The translations under genes were made by a program, and so were the position numbers. A stretch of 64,000 nucleotides of DNA from Candidatus Iainarchaeum sp. (GTDB lineage Archaea > Iainarchaeota > Iainarchaeia > Iainarchaeales > DTGL01). Where the stretch lies: assembly GCA_026413945.1 (NCBI GenBank), contig JAOAJX010000003.1, positions 62,001 to 126,000 on the forward strand. Direction: 5' to 3'. Numbering within the stretch: position 1 is the stretch's first letter; the number at the start of each line of letters is the position of its first letter. The notes under the pieces were generated by a model. It searched no databases. It saw nothing but the letters and a program-made list of their open reading frames with translations, and was not told the origin of the DNA. Shown here piece after piece: positions 1-8,246 of this stretch.

Positions 1-1
1 T

Positions 2-787
2 ATGAACACCAAGGTTGAGTTTGTCTGGAAGAAAAGAAAACTAACTGATGCTGTCCTTTTCACAGGTTTGCCTGGCATAGGGCTTGTTGGCAAAATAGCG
101 ACTGACTATGCGTTAAAAAAGCTCGGTGCTGAAAAAATAGCCAATGTTTATTCCGATTCTTTTCCACCAAGTGTTTATATAAACAACGGAATAGCTGATC
201 TTATAAAAGACGAAATTTTCCTTTACACGATGAAGAAACGCGACTTCTTGTTTTTGGCTGGGCCTGTGCAACCAGCTTTAGATCCAAGGATAACAAATGT
301 TCAAGATCATTATGAATTTGCAGAAGCAATAGTAAAAACCGCAAAGGACCTCGGTGTTAAAGAAGTTTATACGTTGGCTGGCATTAACATAGGCGATGCA
401 AGACTTAAGCACGAACCAAAAGTAGTGGTTGCAGCCACTGATAAGAAGACGCTTGAAAGCTTTAAGAAGCTCGGCGCAAAGACAGGCATGAACAATGGCT
501 TAGTATCAGGTGCCGCTGGGCTTATATTGGGTATTGCTGCTAAAAATGGCATGAAAGGCGCTTGCCTAATGGGGGAAACTAGTAGTAAGCTTATTTATGG
601 AGACCATGGCGCAGCGGAGAAGCTTCTTGAACTACTTATAAAGCGATATGGCTTCAAGATAGATATGAAAGAAATCGCAAAAGAGTCTAAAAGCATTAAT
701 ACTGCCTTCAAGCAAATAATGAATGAGCTTTCAGCAAAAAGTGTTGGTGAAACTGAGAGAGAAGAGAATCCAACCTATGTAAGGTGA
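2..787 (+). CDS. PAC2 family protein (proteasome-assembly-chaperone-like)
   Basis: A 261-residue protein with the N-terminal signature of the PAC2 family: a hydrophobic strand followed by the glycine-rich TGLPGIGLVGKIA at about residues 21-33, then FPPSVYINNG. Archaeal members of this length are related to eukaryotic proteasome assembly chaperone 2 and are thought to be cytosolic; their exact role in archaea is not settled. The ATG lies at the second base of the window and the product has the usual family length, so the gene looks complete, although its promoter is outside the window. The stop (TGA) is 8 nt from the end of the convergent endonuclease Q-like gene. Family assignment is firm; chaperone function is inferred from the family. 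Confidence 0.88.
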   Translation: MNTKVEFVWKKRKLTDAVLFTGLPGIGLVGKIATDYALKKLGAEKIANVYSDSFPPSVYINNGIADLIKDEIFLYTMKKRDFLFLAGPVQPALDPRITNVQDHYEFAEAIVKTAKDLGVKEVYTLAGINIGDARLKHEPKVVVAATDKKTLESFKKLGAKTGMNNGLVSGAAGLILGIAAKNGMKGACLMGETSSKLIYGDHGAAEKLLELLIKRYGFKIDMKEIAKESKSINTAFKQIMNELSAKSVGETEREENPTYVR

Positions 788-795
788 AAGATACT

Positions 796-2064
796 TTAAA
801 ATTCTGCAAGTGTTTTTTGGCCCTTAAAAGTGCTGTTGCACTCCAGAACATCTCTTAACTCCAGTTTTTTCAGTTCAAGCTCCTCTTGTGAGGCACAAAT
901 TATTGGTTCTCCGTACTTTCCACCACCGCCGCTTATGTAAAGCACATTTCCTTGCCTAAAGGCACCAATATGCCTTGCAACCTTTTCATCAATTTTCTGT
1001 ATCTCTGAAAGCTCTACATCTAAAAGCACTTTTATCTCAGAACCGAATTTACTCACAAGCTCATGCCATGTTGATTGCACAGCTTCACTATTTATATCCT
1101 TTGCTTTTGTTGCCATTAATATTATTTCAGCAAGCGGTATTATGTGCAAATATGGTGCTCTAAATTCAGGGTGTACTTCTTCCTTGAAGTCTGCAAGCTC
1201 CATTATCCTATCCCTAACACCTTTTTTTATCGTGCCTTTGCATCTTGGGCATCTCCAATTTAAGCCTTTAGCGCTTTCAATGGAGTACTTTGAGTAGCAC
1301 CTGTTGCATGCTGTGCAATGATATTTTCCTTCTCTCGGGTCAAGGCCAACATTAAGCTTTATCCTTTCGCGCTCTTCCATGAAAACTTTTTTGAGGTCTT
1401 CAAAGCAAGGTTTTTTTAGCTCGATCCTCGTGAATTCTCTGCCAAGGCGGTGAGGCCATGGTGAATGGGCATCGCTGCATGTGATAAAAGCTAAACCATG
1501 GTTTCCTGAAATAAGATCTGCAAAATATGAATCAGCACTGAGGCCTAGCTCCATGAAGAAAACATTTTTTACTTGTGCCCCATAGCAGCTTTGTAGTGAA
1601 CTGAAATGAGAATACATGGAATAGTAAGGTGTGAACGCATGTGCCGGCCCTATTATTCCATTGGCTTCTTCTATAATACAAGCAAGTTTCTCTGCATTTA
1701 AACTAATGGAAGGCCTTCCAAATCCATAGCCATCGAGTCTTCCATAAGAAGAGAGCTTTTTTCTTAAAATCTCCGCGCTTTCAAAGTTTGGAAGAAAAAA
1801 TAGGTGGTGGACATTTGAAACATCGTTTATTTCACCGCCAAGTATATAAAAGACATCAATTTTTTTGTCTCTAAAGCAGCCGTTTTCTTCGCAAAGGTTT
1901 TCCTTAAGGTGCCTAAGCCATTCTTTGTTAAGTATATCTCCACTTGCAATTATGTCAAGGCCTTTTAGTTTCGCTTGCATTGAAATCTCAGGAATAAGCA
2001 TATTTTTGCTTACGCCACCAGAATATGAGCCATGTATATGCAAATCGCAATCATACAATTTCAT
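796..2064 (-). CDS. Endonuclease Q-like PHP-domain protein
   Basis: A 422-residue protein opening with a PHP metal-binding motif (CDLHIHGSYSGG, residues 5-16) and carrying further metal-ligand segments (GPAHAFTPY, TCSDAHSPWPHRLG). A four-cysteine zinc ribbon follows (HCTACNRCY ... WRCPRCKG, about residues 240-275). This PHP plus zinc-ribbon order matches endonuclease Q of Thermococcales and some methanogens, which nicks DNA 5' of deaminated bases (uracil, hypoxanthine, xanthine) and abasic sites. Such proteins have often been mislabelled as UvrD-like helicases. A GTG four codons upstream (2076) keeps the frame open, but the ATG at 2064 starts the PHP motif at the usual distance. Activity is inferred from family resemblance. 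The gene stands alone, divergent from the radical SAM gene. Confidence 0.8.
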   Translation of the reverse strand: MKLYDCDLHIHGSYSGGVSKNMLIPEISMQAKLKGLDIIASGDILNKEWLRHLKENLCEENGCFRDKKIDVFYILGGEINDVSNVHHLFFLPNFESAEILRKKLSSYGRLDGYGFGRPSISLNAEKLACIIEEANGIIGPAHAFTPYYSMYSHFSSLQSCYGAQVKNVFFMELGLSADSYFADLISGNHGLAFITCSDAHSPWPHRLGREFTRIELKKPCFEDLKKVFMEERERIKLNVGLDPREGKYHCTACNRCYSKYSIESAKGLNWRCPRCKGTIKKGVRDRIMELADFKEEVHPEFRAPYLHIIPLAEIILMATKAKDINSEAVQSTWHELVSKFGSEIKVLLDVELSEIQKIDEKVARHIGAFRQGNVLYISGGGGKYGEPIICASQEELELKKLELRDVLECNSTFKGQKTLAEF

Positions 2065-2136
2065 TAAACCACACAAAGACTAATTAATATGAATGTATAA
2101 AAAAGTATTATTAAAAGAATCAGGCAGCACATCTTT

Positions 2137-3171
2137 ATGAGAGAGGCAAAATTTTATGAAAAGCTCCACGGCAAAAAAATAAAATGCACTGCTTGTGCAA
2201 GATACTGCACAATAAGCCCAGAAAAAACAGGCTTTTGCCGTGTTAGGAAAAATGTTAACGGCAAACTTTACTCCCTGGTTTACAACAAAGCGCTTACCCA
2301 AACTGCAGATCCTATTGAAAAAAAGCCAATATACAATTTTATGCCAGCAACTTATTGCAGCAGCATAAGTACTTATGGTTGTAATTTCAAATGCCTTTTC
2401 TGCCAGAATTTTAGCCTTTCGCAAGAGTTTTTAGAAGAAGATATTCAAGAGGTTGGAGAAACAACCCCCGAAGAAATTGTGGAAAACACTATTGCAAGAG
2501 ACCTTGATGGAATTTCTTATACTTATGTTGAGCCAACTGTATTTATTGAATATGCGCTTGATATAATGAAAATTGCTAAAAAACAGGGGCTTTATAATGT
2601 ATGGGTGAGCAATGGCTATATGAGCAAAGAATCACTTAAAGAGCTTTGCAAGTATGTTGATGCTGCAAACATTGATCTCAAAGGAGATGCGGACTTTTAC
2701 AAAAAGCTGTGTGGAAATGCAGAGCTGGGTGTAGTTAAAAGTAATATTGAAGCTCTTTTTAAGGCAAAAGTGCACGTTGAGGTTACAAATCTCATCATTC
2801 CAGGCATTAACGACTCAAAACCATGGCTTCATGACGTCTGCTCATTTGTCTCTGCTCTTAGCAAAGATATGCCTTTGCACTTTTCAAGGTTCTTCCCGCA
2901 TTATAAAATGAGTAACATAAGGCCAACACCACTTGAAACCCTTGCACAAGCTTATGACATTGCAAAATCCCTTGGGCTTAACTATGTTTACATTGGAAAT
3001 ATTGGCTCAGAACAAAATACTTTTTGCCCAAAGTGCAAAGAAATAGCAATAAGAAGAGCAGGCTACAATGTTAATATTGTTGGCTTGAGTGAAAAAGGCC
3101 TTTGCACTAACTGTGGCCACAACTTAGGCATTAAAATGCCAAAAAAAGCTAAAAAATGCCAAAGAATTTAA
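2137..3171 (+). CDS. amrS: AmmeMemoRadiSam system radical SAM enzyme
   Basis: A 344-residue radical SAM protein. It has an N-terminal Cys cluster (CTACARYC, GFCRVR) and the cluster-binding CNFKCLFC motif (CX3CX2C) near residue 80, then a TIM-barrel core, and ends with a zinc-ribbon-like pair (CPKCKE ... LCTNCG). This arrangement matches the radical SAM member of the AMMECR1-Memo-radical SAM set, related to pyruvate formate-lyase activases. Its substrate is unknown. Neither AMMECR1 nor Memo is adjacent here, although they are often linked elsewhere. An upstream AT-rich box and no Shine-Dalgarno suggest a leaderless ATG. The 3' end overlaps the convergent membrane-protein gene by 23 bp. Confidence 0.82.
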   Translation: MREAKFYEKLHGKKIKCTACARYCTISPEKTGFCRVRKNVNGKLYSLVYNKALTQTADPIEKKPIYNFMPATYCSSISTYGCNFKCLFCQNFSLSQEFLEEDIQEVGETTPEEIVENTIARDLDGISYTYVEPTVFIEYALDIMKIAKKQGLYNVWVSNGYMSKESLKELCKYVDAANIDLKGDADFYKKLCGNAELGVVKSNIEALFKAKVHVEVTNLIIPGINDSKPWLHDVCSFVSALSKDMPLHFSRFFPHYKMSNIRPTPLETLAQAYDIAKSLGLNYVYIGNIGSEQNTFCPKCKEIAIRRAGYNVNIVGLSEKGLCTNCGHNLGIKMPKKAKKCQRI

Positions 3172-3511
3172 GCACAAGCATTGCTCCTAAGCCAGCAAGG
3201 CCAAAAATAACACTAACAATAAGGCCTTCAATTAAAGGAAGCTCTATGCCCACTGCGAATTTGAGTATTGCCCAGCCAATAAGCCCTAAAAGAGAGTTTA
3301 TTATTACTTTTTTTATAAAGAAAATTATAGCAACAGCAACAACTATTAGCAATATTCCAATTGCAAGTATTTCCGGCTTTCCAGCCAGGCTACCTGCAAT
3401 TTCACTCAAATGCTGCGTTGCTAAAGACCCTGCTTCAGAAATATCCTTTGCCTTATTTGATACTGTTGCGCTCAAATCTAGTAGGATTGAGCAAAAAATG
3501 GCGCTATTCAT
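3149..3511 (-). CDS. BofA-like small membrane protein
   Basis: A 120-residue protein with a soluble N-terminal third, a strong transmembrane helix (about residues 47-66), the segment KKVIINSLLGLIGWAIL and a second hydrophobic C-terminal helix pair. The NSLLGLIG motif and spacing resemble the BofA family (pro-sigmaK processing inhibitor-like); archaeal homologues exist although archaea have no sigma factor K, so their role is unknown. Its last 23 bp overlap the end of the convergent radical SAM gene. I infer an inner-membrane location; no partner is evident. An M50 site-2 protease, the enzyme class BofA regulates in Bacillus, lies about 23 kb away in this window, but any link is speculation. 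Confidence 0.6.
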   Translation of the reverse strand: MNSAIFCSILLDLSATVSNKAKDISEAGSLATQHLSEIAGSLAGKPEILAIGILLIVVAVAIIFFIKKVIINSLLGLIGWAILKFAVGIELPLIEGLIVSVIFGLAGLGAMLVLKFFGIF

Positions 3512-3561
3512 ATATGAAAACTACTAAGCAAGTGTTTTAAAGTGTTTTCAACGCTACTTTT

Positions 3562-4218
3562 ATGTGGTGGTTTTTTGTGGCTCTCTTAAGTTGGCTTCAA
3601 ATAAAAATAGCTAAAGAGCTTATCGAAAGCCCTATGAGCTTACAAGAGCTTTCAAAAGCGATTGGTGAAAACCCATTAGATATTGAAAAAGCTCTTAAGG
3701 ATATGGTTGCACTGAAACTTGTTACTGAAAAATCAGATATGTTTTACATTTCAGAGGAAATAAAAAAGGAGCTTCTTAATAAGAGAGAGTTAACTCAACA
3801 GGAAAAACCAAAAACTGAGATTCAGGCATACATTGAGGTAAAAGGGCTTAATAAAAAAGCTGCTTTGAAGCAGATGAAAGAAATTGAAAAGGCAATTAAG
3901 GCACAAAATGCCTTTGTCTTGTATTCAAGCAATATTATTGAGCCAGAAAAGCAAGGTGACTTTTACATAGGGCATCTTGATATTACCATTGGATTTAAAA
4001 GCCTAACTTCTTTGGTCCAGTTCATGTATCTCTATGGCCCAAGCGTTGTTGAAGTGATAAAGCCACCCAAAGCAGAGTTTACAGCTTTTGACCTTCAAGA
4101 GGCTCTAAATCAGATGGCTGAATTTATATTCAAATACAATGTTTATCTCGAGAAAAACCTCAGGAAGGCAGACATAGAGCGCTTTTATGCCTCGCTTTTA
4201 CAAAAGCAGAATTTTTAA
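3562..4218 (+). CDS. Winged-helix domain protein of unknown function
   Basis: A 218-residue protein. Residues about 12-65 look like a winged helix-turn-helix: IAKELIESPMSLQELSKAIG, then a recognition-helix-like LDIEKALKDMVALKLVTEK and a short wing. The remaining about 130 residues (KGLNKKAALKQMKEIEKAI ... DITIGFKSLTSLVQFMYLYGPS) form an alpha/beta domain I do not recognise. A TATA-like box about 25 nt before the ATG (3534-3541) supports a leaderless start, even though the first residues WWFFVALLSW are unusually hydrophobic. It lies directly upstream of the S-layer gene on the same strand, but 210 bp of structured spacer separates them, so co-transcription is not implied. DNA binding is inferred. 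Confidence 0.6.
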   Translation: MWWFFVALLSWLQIKIAKELIESPMSLQELSKAIGENPLDIEKALKDMVALKLVTEKSDMFYISEEIKKELLNKRELTQQEKPKTEIQAYIEVKGLNKKAALKQMKEIEKAIKAQNAFVLYSSNIIEPEKQGDFYIGHLDITIGFKSLTSLVQFMYLYGPSVVEVIKPPKAEFTAFDLQEALNQMAEFIFKYNVYLEKNLRKADIERFYASLLQKQNF

Positions 4219-4239
4219 TTTGATCAGAAAGAACGGATC

Positions 4240-4261
4240 GGTTTCGCAAATTGACGAAACC
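4240..4261. repeat. Inverted repeat upstream of the S-layer gene
   Basis: Seven-base arms GGTTTCG (4240-4246) and CGAAACC (4255-4261) flank an 8-nt spacer. It starts about 20 nt after the stop of the winged-helix gene and about 75 nt before the S-layer TATA box. It could be a protein-binding operator or the 3' hairpin of the upstream transcript; no T-run follows immediately, which argues against a simple intrinsic terminator. Confidence 0.45.
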
Positions 4262-4284
4262 AATTTCAACAATATATAGAATTT

Positions 4285-4325
4285 TATGCCCTAATTTGAG
4301 GCAAAAATCTTCTTTTTTGGGCATA
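4285..4325. repeat. Second inverted repeat upstream of the S-layer gene
   Basis: Arms TATGCCC (4285-4291) and GGGCATA (4319-4325) are perfectly complementary and separated by 27 nt that end in a T-run (about 4308-4318). It ends 9 nt before the TATA-like box of the S-layer promoter, where archaeal activators or repressors commonly bind. Function is inferred from position only. Confidence 0.4.
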
Positions 4326-4334
4326 AAGCGAAAG

Positions 4335-4347
4335 ATATTTAAATAAA
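4335..4347 (+). promoter_or_regulatory. TATA-like promoter of the S-layer gene
   Basis: ATATTTAAATAAA is a good archaeal TATA box. Transcription would be expected to begin about 25 nt downstream, near 4370, giving a leader of roughly 60 nt. The spacing to the coding start fits a leadered, Shine-Dalgarno-driven mRNA rather than a leaderless one. Confidence 0.55.
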
Positions 4348-4410
4348 GCTTAGCATACTAACAATAAAGCCTTCTCCAAATAACCTTTGAGAGAGGGCTA
4401 AATAAACTAA

Positions 4411-4419
4411 GGTGAGGTG
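4411..4419 (+). promoter_or_regulatory. Shine-Dalgarno sequence setting the S-layer start
   Basis: GGTGAGGTG is complementary to the 3' end of archaeal 16S rRNA (anti-SD CACCTCC). It covers the GTG at 4417, which otherwise would be the first in-frame start, and lies 9 nt before the ATG at 4429, so the ATG is preferred. Confidence 0.65.
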
Positions 4420-4428
4420 AAAAAAGCT

Positions 4429-7122
4429 ATGAAAAAAATGAATGTAAAGAGACTTGCGGCTTTGGGTGCTGGAATAGCACTGCTTGGAACTGCTTTGGCA
4501 CCGGTTGCTTCAGCGATTTCTCTGACAAGAAGCGATGTTATCAATGCAAACGGCGCTCCGGTTTATGACATTGTTGTCGGTGCAAAAGCAAGCAGCGACG
4601 CACTCTGGGCAGGAAACATAGCTGCAAAGTTAGCACAGCTTGCATACACAGACAGCGCTGTGACATGCACAGTTGATAGGAGTACAATAGGTGCCGGTGG
4701 GCAAGAAGTAAAACCACAAGCAACAGTATCAGGCCTCAACGTTGAGCTCGTAATTGGCGGCGAAACAACATATGGCGAAGGTACAGCATACATTTATGAT
4801 GACAGTTATTTGAACTCAACAGCTGCTGAACTAGACGCTCCAATAGAGCTTGGAAACTCTAAGATTAAAAGCCTTAAGAACGAGTCATGGGGATATACAT
4901 ATAATGGAGCTAACTATTCCCAGACAGTTAGAGAGTTCATTGTTGTGAACCCAGACGCAAAGTTTGAGACAAACCGCGAAGTAAAGGATTTGGTGCTCTA
5001 CATGCCAAAAGCAGGCGACTTCACTTACAGAGTAACTCTTAGCGGTGGTGTTCCTTTAGATTTCAACAAAACAAATAAATACAATATAACAGTGCCACTA
5101 TTCGGAAAGAAGTATAGTGTCTTGAAGACAAATGCGGATGGAACAGAGCTTACCTTGATAGACGAGGCTGCAAAGCGCACAATAGACGCTGGACAGACAA
5201 TAACCGACTTGGTTGGAAAAGGAAGTTACAAAGGCAAATCTCTATCTGTGCGGTTTGTATCGCTAACAATGAGCAAGTATCTTGGTGGAGATACTTACTA
5301 TACAGGAAAATTCCAGTTGCTTGACCCTGAAGGCAATGTCATTGCAACAGAAGACAAAGTTGAAGAAGGCGAGTTCCTTGAGCAAGTTTTCTACGTAAAT
5401 GGCGAATATCCGTTAGAAACATCAATTTACGTCGATACTTTGTTCAAGCAGGACGTTGACAACGCCAACAAAGCAACTATAACTGTTGGTACAAACACAG
5501 TTAAGCTCAAGGACGGCGAGAAATATCCTTATGATGAAAGAGTTACTTCCTCAAGCGAAAAATACTGGCTTGCAAAGCTATTTAAAGGTACTGGGACAGT
5601 CGGCGGTACCTCACAGGATGTAATAAACAAGATTGAAATTTACAACAATGCGGTTGAAGGCTACAGCAAATGGGACAGGAAAATGCCAATATACGCAAAG
5701 AAGGATACTTTGACAGGAAAAGGCGACAAGAGCGAAGCTATCTTCCTCAACGGCGAACCAAGCACAGCTTTAGGCTATGGCTTTGCCAAAGTAGTATTCC
5801 AGGGCTTCAAGAGCGAAACAATGACAGAGCTCAAGATAAAAGATCACAAGATTTACTATGTAGACGAAGGAGATACCCAGCATGAGATTCCGTTGTACAT
5901 AAGCGGCCTTGACAGTACAACAGAGGAATCATTTAACTTTGATAAGCTTGGAACCCAGAAGTATTACTTCAGAATGAGACTTGCTGATGACTATGAGTTA
6001 GGTTGTGAGGACGATGATTGCCAAGGCTGCTTCCAGCTTTCAGACGAGCCATTCAGAAACACTGATTTTGACCTTGATTGTGATAGCCCAGGATATTATC
6101 CATTCTATGCTGACGATGTAGGAGAGGGCCCTCTTGCCCTTACAGGCGACAACGGCATGGACTATGATTATGAATACTACTACTCCAGCACAGACAACGC
6201 AATTTGGTTCCTCTTTGCGCCTCAAAAGCTTGAAGGAAAAGGCGGCTATAAGCTCGAGTTTTTAGGTACAGACACAACAGAAGATCTCGGAATCGATAGT
6301 GAATATTACCTGCCAAACGAGTACGAGCTCGGTGGTGGCAAAAGCGGTGAGTATTACACAGCAGTCTTTGAGCTAACAGAACCTACTGGTGGCGGTAGCG
6401 GTAAAATATACATAGATACCGAAGACGGGAGCTTGGCGCCTTTCGGAAATACAAATTACAGCGCAAGCGGATATGAGTTTAAGTATAAGCACCTGGGCAC
6501 GGATCAAGAGTTGAACCTAACACAGTACCAGGCATCTACAAATGTGCAGACAGCTTACTCAGACTACGGCAGCAAGTACGACATAAGTCAGGATTACTTC
6601 CAGGCATGGATTCCAGATAAAAGACGCTACATAAGGTACGATATAATAGGGCCTGCTGCTTCAGGGTCAACAATAGTTGGTGGCGAGACACTGCTTCTTA
6701 ACGAAGGCGAGGAGAAAGTTACAAGCGCAGGTACAAGGATTACAGCGAAAAAGATAAACTACAATGTCTCAGTTACACCAACAGTGTGCCCAGCCGGCGG
6801 TGTTGTAATAGAGAACATAAGAGCAACACCAAGCGTCAGCACAGCCAAGAGGATTGTGCCTGTTGGACAGCTTGTCTTCACACACGACGCCGCACTTAGC
6901 GGAAAGCCAAAGATAATTATAGGTGGCTGGAAAGTCAACAGGTTTGCAAAAGACATAACTCTCAGCGACGGCAAGAAGATTACTGAGAGATTAACAGCTA
7001 AAGGCGACTACGTAGTGGACAAGCTTAATGACGGCACCATAATAGTTGCTGGATACACGGCAGCAGACACAGAAGCAGCAGCAAGGGAGCTTATAAGAGA
7101 GCTCGACAGGCTGTTGGGCTAA
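4429..7122 (+). CDS. S-layer protein, Methanococcus type
   Basis: An 897-residue secreted protein that probably forms the paracrystalline cell coat. Residues 1-30 are a signal peptide (MKKMNVKRLAALGAG, then a hydrophobic stretch and APVASA). The mature start contains NANGAPVYDIVVGAKAS and DALWAGNIAAKLAQ, the N-terminal signature of the MJ-type S-layer family. The C terminus (KIIIGGWKVNRFAKDI ... GTIIVAGYTAADTEAAAREL) matches the family's C-terminal domain. Residues about 523-590 form a very acidic, Cys-bearing and Tyr-rich segment not typical of the methanococcal proteins. Codon use is more regular than in neighbours, as expected for an abundant protein. A strong promoter, SD and terminator bracket the gene. 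The downstream flippase-like and GlcNAc-1-P transferase genes may relate to its glycosylation (inference). Confidence 0.88.
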   Translation: MKKMNVKRLAALGAGIALLGTALAPVASAISLTRSDVINANGAPVYDIVVGAKASSDALWAGNIAAKLAQLAYTDSAVTCTVDRSTIGAGGQEVKPQATVSGLNVELVIGGETTYGEGTAYIYDDSYLNSTAAELDAPIELGNSKIKSLKNESWGYTYNGANYSQTVREFIVVNPDAKFETNREVKDLVLYMPKAGDFTYRVTLSGGVPLDFNKTNKYNITVPLFGKKYSVLKTNADGTELTLIDEAAKRTIDAGQTITDLVGKGSYKGKSLSVRFVSLTMSKYLGGDTYYTGKFQLLDPEGNVIATEDKVEEGEFLEQVFYVNGEYPLETSIYVDTLFKQDVDNANKATITVGTNTVKLKDGEKYPYDERVTSSSEKYWLAKLFKGTGTVGGTSQDVINKIEIYNNAVEGYSKWDRKMPIYAKKDTLTGKGDKSEAIFLNGEPSTALGYGFAKVVFQGFKSETMTELKIKDHKIYYVDEGDTQHEIPLYISGLDSTTEESFNFDKLGTQKYYFRMRLADDYELGCEDDDCQGCFQLSDEPFRNTDFDLDCDSPGYYPFYADDVGEGPLALTGDNGMDYDYEYYYSSTDNAIWFLFAPQKLEGKGGYKLEFLGTDTTEDLGIDSEYYLPNEYELGGGKSGEYYTAVFELTEPTGGGSGKIYIDTEDGSLAPFGNTNYSASGYEFKYKHLGTDQELNLTQYQASTNVQTAYSDYGSKYDISQDYFQAWIPDKRRYIRYDIIGPAASGSTIVGGETLLLNEGEEKVTSAGTRITAKKINYNVSVTPTVCPAGGVVIENIRATPSVSTAKRIVPVGQLVFTHDAALSGKPKIIIGGWKVNRFAKDITLSDGKKITERLTAKGDYVVDKLNDGTIIVAGYTAADTEAAARELIRELDRLLG

Positions 7123-7127
7123 ACAGA

Positions 7128-7175
7128 AAAGAAAGGCAAAACCTTTCTTTCTTTTTTCTTTTTTTATTTTTCTAT
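7128..7175 (+). terminator. Hairpin plus T-tract terminator after the S-layer gene
   Basis: Nine-base arms AAAGAAAGG (7128-7136) and CCTTTCTTT (7142-7150) enclose a CAAAA loop and are followed by CTTTTTTCTTTTTTTATTTTT. The T-rich tract alone would suffice for archaeal termination. It starts 6 nt after the S-layer stop. Confidence 0.7.
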
Positions 7176-7244
7176 TTCTTAGTGAAAAAGCAATATTTTT
7201 TGTTAGCAACAGGGTTTTAAACATTCTACACTTTAAAAAGATAG

Positions 7245-8246
7245 ATGCTCGGAAGAAAATTAGCTGAAGTAAATGTACAAAAAGCCTTTCAGAAGGCAAT
7301 AATCGCACTTTTATTTCTAATAGCTTTTTTTGCTGTTTTATTGAAGCTTAGCGGCTCTTTTCAAGAAATTAAGAATGCTAATTTGTTCCTTATCTTGCTC
7401 TCATCTCTTTCTTTTATCTTATCTGCGCTTGTTTGGGCTTTTGCATGGGCTTTTGTTTTAAGAAAAGAGCATAGCTTAAGTTACAGAAATGCCTCTTTTT
7501 TGGGAATATCTTCAATGTTCGCATCTTTTACACCGATGCAGCTTGGCAATGATGCATTAAGGGCTTTTCTGCTTAAAGAATATTTTGGAGTGCCCTTATA
7601 CAAAGGCATAGGCGCAAGCATGGTAATAAAAGGCATAAAGTTTCTCACATTGGCTTTTTTCTCTTTGGTAGCCTTGCTGTCAATACCATTTCAAGCACTA
7701 GGAGCTGCACTTTTATTATCTTTTATGGTTGGTCTTTTGGTAATTGCAATCTCAGCAGCAATTCTTCTTTTGCCAATAAGCAGAAGGTTAAACAATAAAA
7801 TTCGCAAATTTTTTATGGCTCTCTCATTAAAGTTTAAAGTGTTCTCCAGTTTAGATTATTTGCTTTCCGAGTATTCTTACTTTCTGGGCGACAAAATAGC
7901 TCTCTTACCCAAGGTATTTGCTTTTTGCATAGCCGCATTTACTTTTGAGTTCCTGTGCTTTGCATTTTCAGCATTTTCTGTTGGCCTTTACCTTGAATTT
8001 AGCATGCTTCTATTGATTTTCTTTGCAATATCTTTGCTTGAGAGGGTTCCCTTTGCTCCCCGTGGCTTTGGCCTTGTGGAAACGGCAACATATCTTTTCC
8101 TATCAAGGAGCCCATTTGGCTTTTCACAAGCAAAACTGGTTTCTTTCATAGCAATATTTGATTTCTCAAGAATAATTTTGCCAACTGCAGTTTCGTTGCT
8201 TGCTTTTGCAGGACTTCGCAGAAGGTGCCTATTTAAGCAAAAATAA
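7245..8246 (+). CDS. Flippase-like / LPG synthase TM-domain membrane protein
   Basis: A 333-residue integral membrane protein with about eight hydrophobic helices. It has the family pattern of the lysylphosphatidylglycerol synthase transmembrane (UPF0104, flippase-like) superfamily: FTPMQLGNDALRAFLLKE near residue 95, GASMVIKG, and a C-terminal PFAPRGFGLVETATYLFL. Members are thought to act on lipid-linked substrates, for example flipping lipid carriers. A TATA-like TTTTAAA at 7214-7220 places the transcription start at the ATG, so it is probably leaderless. Its end overlaps the convergent GlcNAc-1-P transferase gene by 18 bp. Substrate is unknown; a link to glycolipid handling is inferred from the neighbour. 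Confidence 0.75.
   Translation: MLGRKLAEVNVQKAFQKAIIALLFLIAFFAVLLKLSGSFQEIKNANLFLILLSSLSFILSALVWAFAWAFVLRKEHSLSYRNASFLGISSMFASFTPMQLGNDALRAFLLKEYFGVPLYKGIGASMVIKGIKFLTLAFFSLVALLSIPFQALGAALLLSFMVGLLVIAISAAILLLPISRRLNNKIRKFFMALSLKFKVFSSLDYLLSEYSYFLGDKIALLPKVFAFCIAAFTFEFLCFAFSAFSVGLYLEFSMLLLIFFAISLLERVPFAPRGFGLVETATYLFLSRSPFGFSQAKLVSFIAIFDFSRIILPTAVSLLAFAGLRRRCLFKQK

Noticed and set aside
3156-3527. A 123-codon plus-strand frame across the BofA-like gene
   Set aside because: The minus-strand frame has clear transmembrane helices and the NSLLGLIG motif, while the plus-strand translation is a shadow rich in Ile/Ser/Pro.
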